A DNA stretch of 37,531 nucleotides from an uncultured Clostridia bacterium (GCA_944387505.1 CALXFG010000020.1:1-37531), one strand, 5' to 3'; positions 8,354-17,486 are shown, counted from the first letter of the stretch. Notes: a model not told the origin generated them from the letters alone. Translations and numbers: made by a program.

Positions 8354-8711
8354 TCCTTGCTTGTCTTCTTATTACTTTTTCCATATTTAAAAGCAAAGAA
8401 TCTATCCTTCGAGTATATTCCTTTTTCCGGATTCTTCGGATTATTTTTTTGCATTTATAATACAAAATACCGTAGAAGCTCATTATCGCCAACGCATATA
8501 TCATTTCATTTTCTTTGACTCTTCCTCCAATAGGAATGACTCCATGTTCACAACGAAATTCTATCATCCCTTCTGCATCAAGTCTTGTGTCCAGATGAAA
8601 ATAATCTAATTGCCTTACAATTTCATGGATTCTGAAATCTTCATCTACTAAATCCATTAATTGGTTCCGCATATCTTCTATATTTTTTGATAATTCTTCT
8701 GATTTTCTCAT
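8334..8711 (-). CDS. Small protein replacing the dxr 5' end, possibly Spo0E-like (125 aa)
   Basis: It has its own near-consensus promoter and a GGGGAGG site. Residues about 10-45 (IEDMRNQLMDLVDE ... VRQLDYFHLD) resemble in spacing the two-helix Spo0E family of aspartyl-phosphate phosphatases, but the usual SQxLD motif is only partly present, so this is weak. Residues about 85-105 are hydrophobic and could be a membrane segment, followed by a very basic tail (KKIIRRIRKK). The last roughly seven residues and the stop codon lie in dxr-derived DNA. Two arginines are CGG, marking it as acquired. Function unknown. Confidence 0.6.
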   Translation of the reverse strand: MRKSEELSKNIEDMRNQLMDLVDEDFRIHEIVRQLDYFHLDTRLDAEGMIEFRCEHGVIPIGGRVKENEMIYALAIMSFYGILYYKCKKIIRRIRKKEYTRRIDSLLLNMEKVIRRQARRGNQSN

Positions 8712-8762
8712 TCGTGTACCTCCCCTTAATTGTGGTTGAGTTATTATAGTTACATATTTATT

Positions 8763-8792
8763 ATTATATCATTTTATGCGATATTATGTCAA
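8763..8792 (-). promoter_or_regulatory. Promoter of the 125-aa gene
   Basis: On the minus strand: TTGACA (8787-8792), 18-bp spacer, TATAAT (8763-8768). Both boxes are perfect consensus. Confidence 0.8.
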
Positions 8793-8809
8793 TTTATGGT
8801 TGTACAAAT

Positions 8810-8837
8810 AAAACCTATCCAATCTTAGATAGGTTTA
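8810..8837 (-). terminator. Terminator of the miaB-mutS operon
   Basis: A 10-bp stem (8810-8819 with 8828-8837) just after the mutS stop, followed on the minus strand by TTTATTTG. Confidence 0.75.
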
Positions 8838-8844
8838 TATCATA

Positions 8845-11472
8845 TTATTTCATCTTCTCTTTAATCTTTACCAATGTATTTAATGCATCAATTGGTGTTA
8901 ACTCATTCAAATTAATTTTATCAATTTCATGAGCAATTTCTGCTAATTTGAAATTATACATATCAAATTGTCCTTCTACTTGTTTTTTATCTTTCTTTTC
9001 TTCTTTTTTACCAGTTAAGATATTTTTTCTTTCTAAAGATTTTAAAATCTTATTTGCCTCTTCTGTAACTAGTTTTGGAACACCTGCTAATCTTGCTACA
9101 TGAATACCATAACTTTCATCTGTTCCGCCTCTAACAATCTTCCTTAAAAAGATAATATCTTCTCCTTTTTCTTTAACAGCAATAGAATAGTTTTTAACGC
9201 CTTCAATTTTCTCTTCTAGCTCTGTTAATTCATGATAGTGTGTTGCAAATAATGTTTTTGCTCCACATTTCTCTTTATTGGCTATATATTCTGCTACCGC
9301 CCAAGCAATAGACAATCCATCATAAGTTGAAGTTCCTCTTCCAATTTCATCTAAAATCACTAAACTGTTTGGCGTTGCTTCTTTTAAAATAGTTGCTACT
9401 TCCATCATTTCTACCATAAAAGTACTTTGTCCCATACTTAAATCATCAGATGCACCAACTCTTGTAAAGATTTTATCGACAACACCAATTTTAGCCTCTT
9501 CTGCTGGTACAAAACTTCCGACTTGTGCCATTAATGTAATCAAGGCAACTTGTCTCATATATGTTGATTTACCTGCCATATTAGGTCCTGTGATAATCGA
9601 TAATCTATTTTCATCTTTATCTAAATAAGTATCATTTTCTACGAATTCTCCTGCACCTAGCATTTTTTCTATAACAGGATGCCTTCCACTCTTAATATCA
9701 ATAACTCCTGAATTATCTACTTGTGGCATACAATAATTCATATCTTCTGCTACTTGTGCAAATGATGCTAACACATCTAATGTAGACACCATAGTTGCTG
9801 TTTTTTGCAATCTGATAACATTTTTAGCAATTTCTTCTCTAATTTTTGTAAATAAGTCATATTCTAGGCTAACAACCTTTTCTTCTGCACCTAAAATTTG
9901 ATTTTCCAAGTTTTTCAATTCTTCTGTAATATATCTTTCTGCATTTGTTAAAGTTTGTTTTCTAATATATCTTTCAGGAACTTGGTCTAGGTTTGATTTG
10001 GTGACTTCTATAAAATAACCAAATACTTTGTTAAATCCTACTTTTAGATTTTTAATTCCTGTTTTTTCTTTTTCATCAGCTTCCAATTGAATAATCCAAT
10101 TCTTTCCCTCTGTTGTTGCTGTTTTTAATTTATCGACTTCTTCATCATATCCCATTTTAATGATTCCACCATCTTTTACAGTCATTGGTGGATCATCTAC
10201 AATAGATTTTTCAATCAATTCATAGATATCTTGTAACTCATCTAAGTTTTCATAAATATCTTTTAACATTGGGGATTCCGTGGTTTGCAAAACATTTTTT
10301 ACCTCTGGTAATCTTGCTAAAGAATTTTTTAATGTAATCATGTCTCTTGCATTAGCATTACCATAAGCCATTTTTCCTGCTAGTCTTTCAATATCATAAA
10401 CCTTTTTTAGATTATCTATCACATCACCCCTTAGCATGACATTTCCTTTTAATTCTTTAACAGCTTCTAATCTTCTATTAATCTCTAGAGTATCAATTAA
10501 TGGATCATTTAGCCATCTTCTTAAATGTCTTCCTCCCATAGAAGTTGATGTTTTATCTAATACCCATAATAAGGTTCCTTTTTTAGATTTATCTCTCATC
10601 TTTTCTGTGATTTCTAGATTTCTTCTAGCATTGATATCTAATGACATATATTTTGATATTTGATAAATGGTAATTTTATTAATATGGTCTAGGCTAGTCA
10701 TTTGTGTCTGTTCTATGTATTCAATTAGAGCATTGATACTTGCTACTGCAAAACTTTTTTCTTCTATATTTTCAATTGGTCTTTGGTTAGTATCCACTAA
10801 ATTAAATCTTAATTTAATGATATCTGGTTTACTATCAAAAAATTTATCTTGAAATCTTGTAATATATGTACTAAAACGTTCTCTAATTTTACTCATTTCT
10901 TCTGTGCAATCTGCTAAATTAGAATTGATTACTAACTCTGATGGTGAATATCTTGCAATCTCATCTAATAATTGTGGAAAATTATTATTGTCTTTAATTT
11001 CTGCTGCATAAAATTCTCCTGTTGATATATCACATACACTAATACCAAAATAGATTCCAGATTTAAAAATAGACATGATATAGTTATTTTTTCTTTCTTC
11101 AAGCATATTACTTTCTACAATGGTACCTGGTGTAACAACTCTAATAACCCCTCTTTTGACAATTCCTTTTGCATTTTTAGGATCTTCCAATTGTTCACAT
11201 ATAGCAACTTTATATCCTTTTGCAATTAATCTTGAAATATACATTTCAGCTGCATGATGTGGTACACCTGCCATTGGTGCTCTTTCTTCTTGTCCACAAT
11301 CTTTTCCTGTTAGCGTAATTTCTAATTCTCTTGCTGCAGTAATGGCATCATCAAAAAACATTTCATAAAAGTCACCTAATCTATAAAACAAGATACAATC
11401 TTTGTATTGTTCTTTTGTTTCAAGATATCGTTGCATCATAGGTGAAAATTCTTTATTTTTATTTTCTGACAT
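8845..11472 (-). CDS. mutS: DNA mismatch repair ATPase MutS (875 aa)
   Basis: MutS recognises mismatches and starts strand-specific repair with MutL. Domain order is complete: mismatch-binding domain near the start with the FYEMF signature (Phe-x-Glu), connector, lever and clamp, then the ATPase with Walker A GPNMAGKSTYMRQ (about 620), Walker B VILDEIGRGTST (about 700), and FATHYHEL. The C-terminal tail is Lys-rich (KKEEKKDKK) before the dimerisation segment. Length matches the family. The ATG directly follows the miaB stop with no gap, and the AGGAG site lies within miaB, so the two are co-transcribed and probably coupled. No in-frame CGG was found in 875 codons. Confidence 0.98.
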   Translation of the reverse strand: MSENKNKEFSPMMQRYLETKEQYKDCILFYRLGDFYEMFFDDAITAARELEITLTGKDCGQEERAPMAGVPHHAAEMYISRLIAKGYKVAICEQLEDPKNAKGIVKRGVIRVVTPGTIVESNMLEERKNNYIMSIFKSGIYFGISVCDISTGEFYAAEIKDNNNFPQLLDEIARYSPSELVINSNLADCTEEMSKIRERFSTYITRFQDKFFDSKPDIIKLRFNLVDTNQRPIENIEEKSFAVASINALIEYIEQTQMTSLDHINKITIYQISKYMSLDINARRNLEITEKMRDKSKKGTLLWVLDKTSTSMGGRHLRRWLNDPLIDTLEINRRLEAVKELKGNVMLRGDVIDNLKKVYDIERLAGKMAYGNANARDMITLKNSLARLPEVKNVLQTTESPMLKDIYENLDELQDIYELIEKSIVDDPPMTVKDGGIIKMGYDEEVDKLKTATTEGKNWIIQLEADEKEKTGIKNLKVGFNKVFGYFIEVTKSNLDQVPERYIRKQTLTNAERYITEELKNLENQILGAEEKVVSLEYDLFTKIREEIAKNVIRLQKTATMVSTLDVLASFAQVAEDMNYCMPQVDNSGVIDIKSGRHPVIEKMLGAGEFVENDTYLDKDENRLSIITGPNMAGKSTYMRQVALITLMAQVGSFVPAEEAKIGVVDKIFTRVGASDDLSMGQSTFMVEMMEVATILKEATPNSLVILDEIGRGTSTYDGLSIAWAVAEYIANKEKCGAKTLFATHYHELTELEEKIEGVKNYSIAVKEKGEDIIFLRKIVRGGTDESYGIHVARLAGVPKLVTEEANKILKSLERKNILTGKKEEKKDKKQVEGQFDMYNFKLAEIAHEIDKINLNELTPIDALNTLVKIKEKMK

Positions 11473-12888
11473 TTATATTTGTTCTCCTTTCAAATACCAC
11501 ATATGTTCTGATACAATTTTTAAATCTATCATTTGGTTAATCAAGCTTTTATCTCCTTCAAAAATAACCACTTTATTGCTATCTGTTCTTCCTGTTAACT
11601 TATTTTCGTTATTCTTACTGGTTCCCTCAACCAATACCTTTTGAAGAGTTCCTATATATTTTTGGTTATTTTCTTCTATTTGACTTTCCACCAATGCTTT
11701 TAATCTATCAAAACGTTTATGTTTAATTTCTTCTGGAATTTGATTTTCCATTTTATCTCCTGGTGTTCCCACTCTTCTTGAATAAATAAACATATATACT
11801 TGTTCAAATCTTACTTTTCTTACCACATCTAATGTATCTTCAAATTCCTCTTCTGTTTCTCCTGGGAATCCTACAATAATATCTGTTGATAATGTTAGAT
11901 TTGGTATTTGGGCCTTCATTTTCTCTACCAAATTTAAATATTGTTCTTTTGTATATTTACGATTCATTTCTTTTAATACTTTTGTATTTCCAGATTGTAA
12001 TGGTAAATGTATTAATTTACATACTTTATCACAGCTAGCAATTGCTTCAATGACATCATCTGTAAAATCTTTAGGATGTGGTGAAACAAAGCGAATTCTT
12101 TCAATTCCTTCTATTTTATTAATTGCTTTTAGTAATGTAGCAAAAGAATGAACACCTTCATATTCCTCAAATGGTATTCCTTTTTCTTTTTCTACTCGTA
12201 AATAGGAATTGACATTTTGTCCTAATAACGTAATTTCTTTATAGCCTTGTTTTGCTAATTCTTCTACTTCTTTTATAATCTCTTTTGGTTCTCTACTTCT
12301 TTCTCTTCCTCTTACATAAGGCACAATACAATAGGTACAAAAATTATTGCAACCATTCATAATGGTAACAGATGCTTTTATATTGCTATCTCTTTTAATA
12401 GGTAATCCTTCATAGATTTCTCCATCAATATCTAAGATATCTTCTTGTTTTTTCTTTTCAATTAATGCTTTGTATAAATCTTCTGGAAAACGATATAGTG
12501 TATGTGTTCCAAATAAGATATCGACAAAAGGATAGCTTTCTTTGATTTTATCGGTTATATGTTTTTCTTGCATCATACATCCACCAATGGCAATAATGGT
12601 TTCTTTTTCCTCTTTTACACGTTTTAATTCTCCCAATTTTCCAAATAACTTATCTTCTGCATTTTCTCTTACACAACAGGTATTAAATAAGTTTAAATCA
12701 GCATCTTGAAATTCATTTGTTCTTGTATATCCCATTTCTTCTAACATACCACAAAGTTTTTCTGAATCATTTTCATTTAATTGACAACCCATTGTTAAAA
12801 TATGATATTTTAATGTTTTTCCTTGATGTAATTGTTTTACTTTTTCTATATATTCTTCTTGTTTTTTTACTTCTTTTATTGTATCCAC
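11473..12888 (-). CDS. miaB: tRNA-2-methylthio-N6-dimethylallyladenosine synthase MiaB (471 aa)
   Basis: Adds a methylthio group to i6A37 of tRNAs reading UNN codons. The N-terminal UPF0004 domain has cysteines in MGCQLNENDSE, NTCCVRENAE and GGCMMQ; the radical SAM cluster motif is CNNFCTYC; VGFPGETEEEF and the C-terminal TRAM domain (from about 400) are present. Length is normal for clostridial MiaB, which carry a roughly 30-residue N-terminal extension as here. Its neighbour mutS follows immediately. Compare the radical SAM protein at 3924-5306, which shares the first two domains but not TRAM. Confidence 0.97.
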   Translation of the reverse strand: MDTIKEVKKQEEYIEKVKQLHQGKTLKYHILTMGCQLNENDSEKLCGMLEEMGYTRTNEFQDADLNLFNTCCVRENAEDKLFGKLGELKRVKEEKETIIAIGGCMMQEKHITDKIKESYPFVDILFGTHTLYRFPEDLYKALIEKKKQEDILDIDGEIYEGLPIKRDSNIKASVTIMNGCNNFCTYCIVPYVRGRERSREPKEIIKEVEELAKQGYKEITLLGQNVNSYLRVEKEKGIPFEEYEGVHSFATLLKAINKIEGIERIRFVSPHPKDFTDDVIEAIASCDKVCKLIHLPLQSGNTKVLKEMNRKYTKEQYLNLVEKMKAQIPNLTLSTDIIVGFPGETEEEFEDTLDVVRKVRFEQVYMFIYSRRVGTPGDKMENQIPEEIKHKRFDRLKALVESQIEENNQKYIGTLQKVLVEGTSKNNENKLTGRTDSNKVVIFEGDKSLINQMIDLKIVSEHMWYLKGEQI

Positions 12889-13025
12889 TAATCAATACCT
12901 CCATCATCTGCATATTTTATTATATTTTAGCGATTTTTGCAAGAAATTTGCTGTTAAAATCTTTTTTTATCTTGTTTTTAATGGTATAATATATTAAAAG
13001 GTTTACGAAGGAGGATTTTGGGAAT

Positions 13026-13694
13026 ATGAGAGATTTCGATTCTTTATTAAAAACAAAAACTTCTAAAAGAACTGCTCATTCTAACGTAATTGAAATATAT
13101 AGACAAGCAAGAAAAGAAAACAAAGAAATTTCTTTAGAAGATTTACAATTATTAAATGCCAATGATTTATTTGCGAAAGATATAAAACATAAAATAGATA
13201 AAAATTTATTATCCTTATGGGGAATGCTAGACATGAAATCTTTTGTTGATGCCATATCAGGAGATACTATAAATCCTTATTTTTTAAAGACAAAAAATTT
13301 ATCCCCTATTAAAGCTTTGCCGGAATACACTTATCTTCCTGATGAAGCAAGACTTTTAAATTTATTAGATATAAAATATATTAAAAAATTTGAATTAGAA
13401 GGTGTTACATTTAGTGAAGTATTTCTAGTAACTTATGAAATTGCGGATAGAAATAATGCGTTTCGACCATATGTAACGTTTTTAACACTAAATCAAAATA
13501 ATCAATTTATTGAATTTGGATATGGATATGATACAAATGATAATGGAAATGTGGAATTGTTCTTGTCTTCTTACAATTATTTGGTCTATTTAACACCAAA
13601 AGGTTTTATTCACTCTCCGTTATCTGGTAAAATGACAAAATTAAAAATTTATGATATTTTAACTTTTGGAGAAATAGCAAAATTATATAAATAA
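13026..13694 (+). CDS. Hypothetical protein (222 aa)
   Basis: Divergent from miaB, with an AAGGAGG site and a TATAAT box at about 12984. I do not recognise the family. The first 60 residues are helical and charged; residues about 110-222 are strand-rich with many Phe and Tyr, ending in a short helix. There is no signal peptide or membrane segment. It uses core-type codons without CGG and has its own terminator, so it is probably a native single-gene unit. Confidence 0.75.
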   Translation: MRDFDSLLKTKTSKRTAHSNVIEIYRQARKENKEISLEDLQLLNANDLFAKDIKHKIDKNLLSLWGMLDMKSFVDAISGDTINPYFLKTKNLSPIKALPEYTYLPDEARLLNLLDIKYIKKFELEGVTFSEVFLVTYEIADRNNAFRPYVTFLTLNQNNQFIEFGYGYDTNDNGNVELFLSSYNYLVYLTPKGFIHSPLSGKMTKLKIYDILTFGEIAKLYK

Positions 13695-13698
13695 AATT

Positions 13699-13729
13699 GA
13701 AACCACTTTATAAAAATCAAAGTGGTTTC
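13699..13729 (+). terminator. Terminator of the 222-aa gene
   Basis: An 11-bp perfect stem (13699-13709 with 13719-13729) followed by TTTTAT, five bases after the stop codon. Confidence 0.85.
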
Positions 13730-13771
13730 TTTTATATATAAATTGCTATAATAATAAGATTTAAAAAAAAT

Positions 13772-13794
13772 AAAAGTAGAGTTTTTCTACTTTT
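13772..13794 (-). terminator. Terminator of rpmE
   Basis: A 9-bp stem around a GTTTT loop; on the minus strand it is followed by a long T-rich run, right after the rpmE stop. Confidence 0.8.
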
Positions 13795-13798
13795 ATTC

Positions 13799-13999
13799 TT
13801 ATGCAAGTCCATATTTTTTCTTGAATCTATCTGCTCTACCACCAGCTGTTTCTTGTCTTAAGTTTCCTGTCCAGAATGGATGACATTTAGAGCATATATC
13901 TACTTTGATATCTTTTTTTGTTGAACCAACTTCTAAAACATTACCACATGCACATGTGATTGTTGTTTGGTTATAGTTTGGATGTATTCCTTCTTTCAT
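13799..13999 (-). CDS. rpmE: 50S ribosomal protein L31, zinc-binding type (66 aa)
   Basis: Opens MKEGIHPNY and has the family's TCACGN and [10 protein letters not shown]; the C-x-C and C-x2-C pairs bind zinc in this L31 class. It ends with the typical KKYGLA-type tail. It forms the intersubunit bridge region of the large ribosomal subunit. Single gene with an AGGTG-type ribosome site and its own terminator. Confidence 0.97.
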   Translation of the reverse strand: MKEGIHPNYNQTTITCACGNVLEVGSTKKDIKVDICSKCHPFWTGNLRQETAGGRADRFKKKYGLA

Positions 14000-14077
14000 T
14001 AATTGTTCACCTCTTTCTTAAATTGAAATAATCTGACTGTTTTTTATCATAACATATTTTTTTATATTTTTCAAGAC

Positions 14078-14257
14078 CTAATTTGTTTTATTTTCATTAT
14101 TATTTGTTTCATCTTGTTGTTGGTCATACATATATTGTGCAGATGACAGCATTTCACTGTTTAGTGAAAGTTTATGCACTAATTTATTCATTATATTAAA
14201 CACACAAGCTATTATTAAAATAAGCATTCCAATTTTTTTCCAATATTTAGCAAGCAT
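14078..14257 (-). CDS. Small single-pass membrane protein (59 aa)
   Basis: I start it at the internal ATG (14257), seven bases after AGGAAG, giving MLAKYWKKIGML; the upstream ATG at 14275 has no ribosome site. One hydrophobic segment (about residues 9-22) is followed by a polar tail rich in Gln and Asn. No family recognised. It lies between rpmE and the divergent VanW gene. Confidence 0.5.
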   Translation of the reverse strand: MLAKYWKKIGMLILIIACVFNIMNKLVHKLSLNSEMLSSAQYMYDQQQDETNNNENKTN

Positions 14258-14360
14258 ATGTTTTCTTCCTTTCATTAATATACATATACAATTATATATT
14301 TTTTTTTATGAATTGTCAATAATTTTTAAAGTTTTGGTTACAATAAACTTGGTGATTTAA

Positions 14361-15092
14361 ATGAATAAAAAATGGAAAATTTTCCTCGTCATTGGACTAC
14401 TTATATTAATTGGAATTGGTATCTATTTTTATGTACAAAATTCCGATACAAATAATGAAGAATCAAATTATGAAGCAGATAAAACCTCGGCAGAAAACAA
14501 TACGACAAATAGTGAAGAAAACCAATCTAATGAAGAAAATACATCTAAAAATGAGTCTAGTACCAATACAAATACTACTGAAACTACAAACACCACCTCT
14601 GAAAACACTTCAAATACTAATAATACAACTAAAACAGTAGAACAACAACTTTCCGCCTACTCTACAAAAATTTATTCTAATGATACAAATAGAACAAAAA
14701 ATATGGAAATCACAACTTCTACATTAAATGGAACCATTGTAAAAAATGGTCAAACATTTTCTTTTTGTACTACAATAGGTCCTGCCACAAGTAGTAAAGG
14801 ATATTTAAAAGCAGATATCTATGACCATGATGGAAACAAGAAAAAAGGTTATGGTGGCGGTAATTGTCAAGTTAGCAGTACTTTGTATAATGCTGTATTA
14901 GCCGTTTCTAATTTAACTGTTATTGAAAGACATCCACATAGTAATCATGTACCTTATGTACCTGATGGAAAAGATGCAGCTATTGCCTATGGTAGTTATG
15001 ATTTCAAATTTCGAAATGATACAGGCAATGATATAAAAATTTTATCTTCTGTTACAGACGGTTTAGTTAATGTCACATTAATGTCCCATTGA
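14361..15092 (+). CDS. VanW-family exported protein (243 aa)
   Basis: An N-terminal membrane anchor (residues about 5-26) is followed by a low-complexity linker of Asn, Thr, Ser and Glu to about residue 95, then a VanW domain. The domain shows the family pattern N-x-T-x-N-(I/M)-E, LNGTIV, GQTFSF, GPATSSKGY, GGGNCQVSSTLYNA, IERHPHSNHVPYVPDGKDA and a closing strand. VanW proteins occur in glycopeptide-resistance clusters and widely in Firmicute envelopes; their activity is not settled. No resistance genes are nearby. The last two residues and the stop codon (TCC CAT TGA) are supplied by a palindromic repeat that begins at 15083, so the original C-terminus may have been longer. Confidence 0.88.
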   Translation: MNKKWKIFLVIGLLILIGIGIYFYVQNSDTNNEESNYEADKTSAENNTTNSEENQSNEENTSKNESSTNTNTTETTNTTSENTSNTNNTTKTVEQQLSAYSTKIYSNDTNRTKNMEITTSTLNGTIVKNGQTFSFCTTIGPATSSKGYLKADIYDHDGNKKKGYGGGNCQVSSTLYNAVLAVSNLTVIERHPHSNHVPYVPDGKDAAIAYGSYDFKFRNDTGNDIKILSSVTDGLVNVTLMSH

Positions 15093-15144
15093 GATCGTTT
15101 TTGTTTTGTCCCATTGTCCCATTGAGATCGTTTTTGTTTGGGAC
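15083..15144. repeat. Two tandem copies of a GTCCCATTGAGATCG palindromic repeat
   Basis: Copy one runs from 15083, copy two at 15116-15144 (GTCCC ... GGGAC). Both hold the same ATTGAGATCGTTTTTGTTT core; an extra GTCCCATT sits between. Near-identical single copies are at 28775-28803 and, diverged, 21735-21763. All lie at gene ends. I read them as small REP-like elements; copy two can form a hairpin and may double as the VanW terminator. Confidence 0.7.
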
Positions 15145-15187
15145 ATAATTTTTGTTTTTCTTTAATATCATTTTAAAAGGTGATATT

Positions 15188-16700
15188 TTGAGAAAGACAA
15201 AATTATTTTTTATTAATGGTATTATTTTAACCATAACCACACTTAGCATGCGTGGTATTGGATTAATTTTTAATATATATGTAGCTAATAAAGTTGGGTC
15301 TGAAGCAATCGGTATATTTAGTTTGATTATGTCTGTTTATAATTTTGCAATCACAGTTGCTACTTCTGGAATTGGTATCGCTTGTACCTGCATTGTTTCT
15401 GAAGAATTTGCAAAAGGAAATTATATTAATGGCATAAAAGCAGTAAAAACCTCTATTATTTTTGCTGTACTATTAGGGGTTCTTTCTTCTCTTCTTGTTG
15501 TTCTATTTGCTCCTATCATTTCTGCAACTTGGTTAAACAATATGGTTTCTAAAGTTCCACTTTTGCTGATTTCACTTGGCTTACCTCTCATCTCAGTTTC
15601 CTCTGTCATTGGTGGATATTTTTCTTCTGTTGAAAAACCTTATAAAAGTGCTATTTCACAAATTTTAGAAACCAGTGTAAAGATTATTGCTACTATTTGT
15701 TTGCTATACTTCAATCCTTCAAAAGATGTTGAATCCATTTGTATTTTTCTTATTTTAGCTGATGTCATTTCTGAAGTATTCTCTTTTAGTTTAAACATTA
15801 TCTTTTATCTGATTGATAGAAGGAAATACATATCTAAAAGAAGTTTACCAGTTCAGATGAAGAAAAAGATTTTTACCATTGCTTTTCCGATTAGCATAAC
15901 CTCTTGCATTCGTTCCGGACTTTCTTCTTTAAAGCAATTTCTAATTCCGATTCGATTAGAATTATCTGGTATTTCTTATTCTTTAGCTGTTTCTAACTAT
16001 GGTTTAATTAGTCGGAATGGTTATGCCTGTGATTATGTTTGCAAATGTTCTTATTGCTTCCTTTAGTGGCTTATTGGTTCCAGAATTTTCGCGATTGCTT
16101 GCTGGTGGAAATTATAACAGATTAAAAACTGTTTGTGATACCATTTTTAAAGTTACCTTTATTTTTTCTATTTGTGTAACAGGTGTTTTTGTTATATTTG
16201 CTAATGAAATTAGTCTTATGGTATATCAATCTATTGAAGCGGGAAAATGGATAAAAATATTAGCTCCACTTATCTTTTTTATGTATATTGACAATATTAT
16301 TGACAATATGTTAAAAGGCATTAATGAACAAGTAAGTGTCATGATTTGTAATATTATTGATTTATTAGTTACGATATCCATTATCTTTTTTATTGTTCCG
16401 ATTATGGGAATGTATGGATATATTTTAAGTATTTTTGTGAGTGAACTTTTAAATTTTACGATTAGTAGTATTCAACTAAAGAAAAAAATCAATTATTCTG
16501 TAAATTTTAAAAAATTTATTATAAGACCTATTTTTGCTTGTCTAACGTCTTACTTAATAATTAAAGTATTGCCTATCCATTTTTCATCTTTTTCATTAAA
16601 TACGATTATACAAATTGCTTTGTTTGTCCTATTCTATTTGATTTTTATGATTGTATTTGATAGAAAAGGTGTTTATAGAAAATTGAAAGAGTTTTATTAA
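15188..16700 (+). CDS. SpoVB/MurJ-like lipid flippase, split by a +1 shift (about 503 aa if joined)
   Basis: The start is a TTG after AAAAGGTGATA. The first frame gives 275 residues with about seven membrane segments, then reads N-Y-G-L-I-S-R-N-G and runs out of frame; the second resumes S-G-M-V-M-P-V-I-M-F and continues to the end with the remaining segments. The joined length suits the SpoVB group (about 510-520), and the G-M-x-M-P block is conserved in it. This family moves polyprenyl-linked precursors across the membrane; SpoVB is needed for spore cortex, but YabM/YkvU-type paralogues exist, so the exact role is open. The break is an in-frame CGG at 16013 where skipping the C restores the frame. 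Confidence 0.8.
16013..16016 (+). other. Candidate +1 frameshift site AGT-CGG-A in the flippase gene
   Basis: The in-frame codon CGG follows AGT. Skipping the C gives GGA (Gly) and then ATG GTT ATG, matching the conserved G-M-x-M-P block. It is one of four identical sites in the window. Confidence 0.65.
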
Positions 16701-16755
16701 AGCACAACATATTTTCTGATACTTGTGTTACTAGGTTTTAAGGATACAAAAATTT

Positions 16756-16784
16756 TTGACTTTCAAAGTGTTTTATGTTAATAT
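16756..16784 (+). promoter_or_regulatory. Promoter of small-ORF cassette 1
   Basis: TTGACT (16756-16761), 17-bp spacer, TAATAT (16779-16784). The predicted start lies at the 5' edge of the leader hairpin. Confidence 0.8.
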
Positions 16785-16789
16785 ATAAA

Positions 16790-16843
16790 CATAGGTGTTT
16801 TACCTATGGTAACTTTGGCCATATCTTGTTTTTTAAGGTATGG
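16790..16843 (+). ncRNA. Two-hairpin leader RNA, copy 1
   Basis: P1 pairs CATAGGT (16790-16796) with ACCTATG (16802-16808). A conserved linker GGTAACTT follows. P2 pairs CCATATCTT (16819-16827) with AAGGTATGG (16835-16843). Copy 2 at 17246-17300 has the same layout and a compensatory change in P2, so the fold is under selection. It sits at the 5' end of the transcript, about 25 bases before the small ORF's ribosome site. I do not recognise a known riboswitch class. Confidence 0.6.
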
Positions 16844-16882
16844 TGTAATCATGCTAACCAATCAGAAACGGAGGTACTTAAC

Positions 16883-17062
16883 ATGCTGGAAATGTTGATG
16901 GATGATTGGCATAAGTTTTATTGGGCGTATATACACTCTCATCCAGGTTGTAGTCCCGACGCTGCAGAAACCTATGCTTCCAAGAGAATGAAGGGAAAAT
17001 ATCGAGAAGAAATTCGCATATTTCTTCCAGAATCAAAAGGAGGCTATGCACAGGACTATTAA
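16883..17062 (+). CDS. Small ORF of cassette 1 (59 aa)
   Basis: ATG at 16883 with CGGAGG ten bases upstream. The product is MLEMLMDDWHKFYW... with His/Trp/Tyr-rich first 20 residues, a Pro-Gly-Cys turn, a basic middle (SKRMKGKYREE) and a Gly-Tyr end. It has no signal or membrane segment and no family I recognise. Codon use (CCC, GAC, GCG) is less A+T-rich than the core. Promoter, leader and terminator make it a complete single-gene unit. Confidence 0.6.
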   Translation: MLEMLMDDWHKFYWAYIHSHPGCSPDAAETYASKRMKGKYREEIRIFLPESKGGYAQDY

Positions 17063-17080
17063 TTATGATACAAAGAATCC

Positions 17081-17112
17081 AACTCAAAAAGGTTTGAGTT
17101 CTTTGTTTTTTT
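17081..17112 (+). terminator. Terminator of cassette 1
   Basis: AACTCAAA (17081-17088) pairs with TTTGAGTT (17093-17100), with outer CAAAG/CTTTG pairing possible, followed by a run of seven T. Confidence 0.85.
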
Positions 17113-17211
17113 AGTTTCTATTTTTTTCCAGCCTTTGACAACTCCCAGCTCATACTTGACTTAAATGTAATTGCCATACCTTATTAACAATAAGTTTAGT
17201 ATAAAAAACAC

Positions 17212-17240
17212 TTGCAACTTAGACATTTCTGTGTTATTAT
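17212..17240 (+). promoter_or_regulatory. Promoter of small-ORF cassette 2
   Basis: TTGCAA (17212-17217), 17-bp spacer, TATTAT (17235-17240), placed relative to the leader as in cassette 1. Confidence 0.7.
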
Positions 17241-17245
17241 AGCTA

Positions 17246-17300
17246 CATAGGTGTATTTTGCCTATGGTAACTTAGCCACATCTTGTTTTTTTAGGTGTGG
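17246..17300 (+). ncRNA. Two-hairpin leader RNA, copy 2
   Basis: P1 pairs CATAGG (17246-17251) with CCTATG (17261-17266). The linker GGTAACTTAG follows. P2 pairs CCACATCT (17276-17283) with AGGTGTGG (17293-17300). Against copy 1, CCAT/ATGG has become CCAC/GTGG, a compensatory pair change, while the linker and the T-rich P2 loop are kept. Confidence 0.6.
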
Positions 17301-17336
17301 CGTGGCAGTTTTTCACTCTTAGAAGGAGGTGAAACT

Positions 17337-17486
17337 ATGAGATGCTCACATAAAATGAATTATTGTGCGTCGAGGCGATGCCATAATTCTATGTTAACAT
17401 CTACGTTTGCTTCAGAAAGTATGTGGAGCAAGAAGATGAGTATGAAGCCACGTAGAGAAGCTCTCTGGCCACGGTTTTTGGAATGA
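17337..17486 (+). CDS. Small ORF of cassette 2 (49 aa)
   Basis: ATG at 17337 after AGAAGGAGGTG. The product begins MRCSHKMNYCASRRC: three cysteines in the first 15 residues, then Ser/Met-rich, then basic with PRREALWPRFLE at the end. It is unrelated in sequence to the ORF of cassette 1. Codon 46 is CGG; reading on by +1 there would give a different tail (PGFWNDLAQ) ending at the next frame's TAA. Which end is real cannot be told. No family recognised. Confidence 0.5.
   Translation: MRCSHKMNYCASRRCHNSMLTSTFASESMWSKKMSMKPRREALWPRFLE

Noticed and set aside
16790..17300. The leader hairpins as CRISPR repeats or as a known riboswitch class
   Set aside because: There are only two copies about 450 bases apart with no spacers, each tied to its own promoter. 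I could not match the folds to a riboswitch class I know, so I left the class open.
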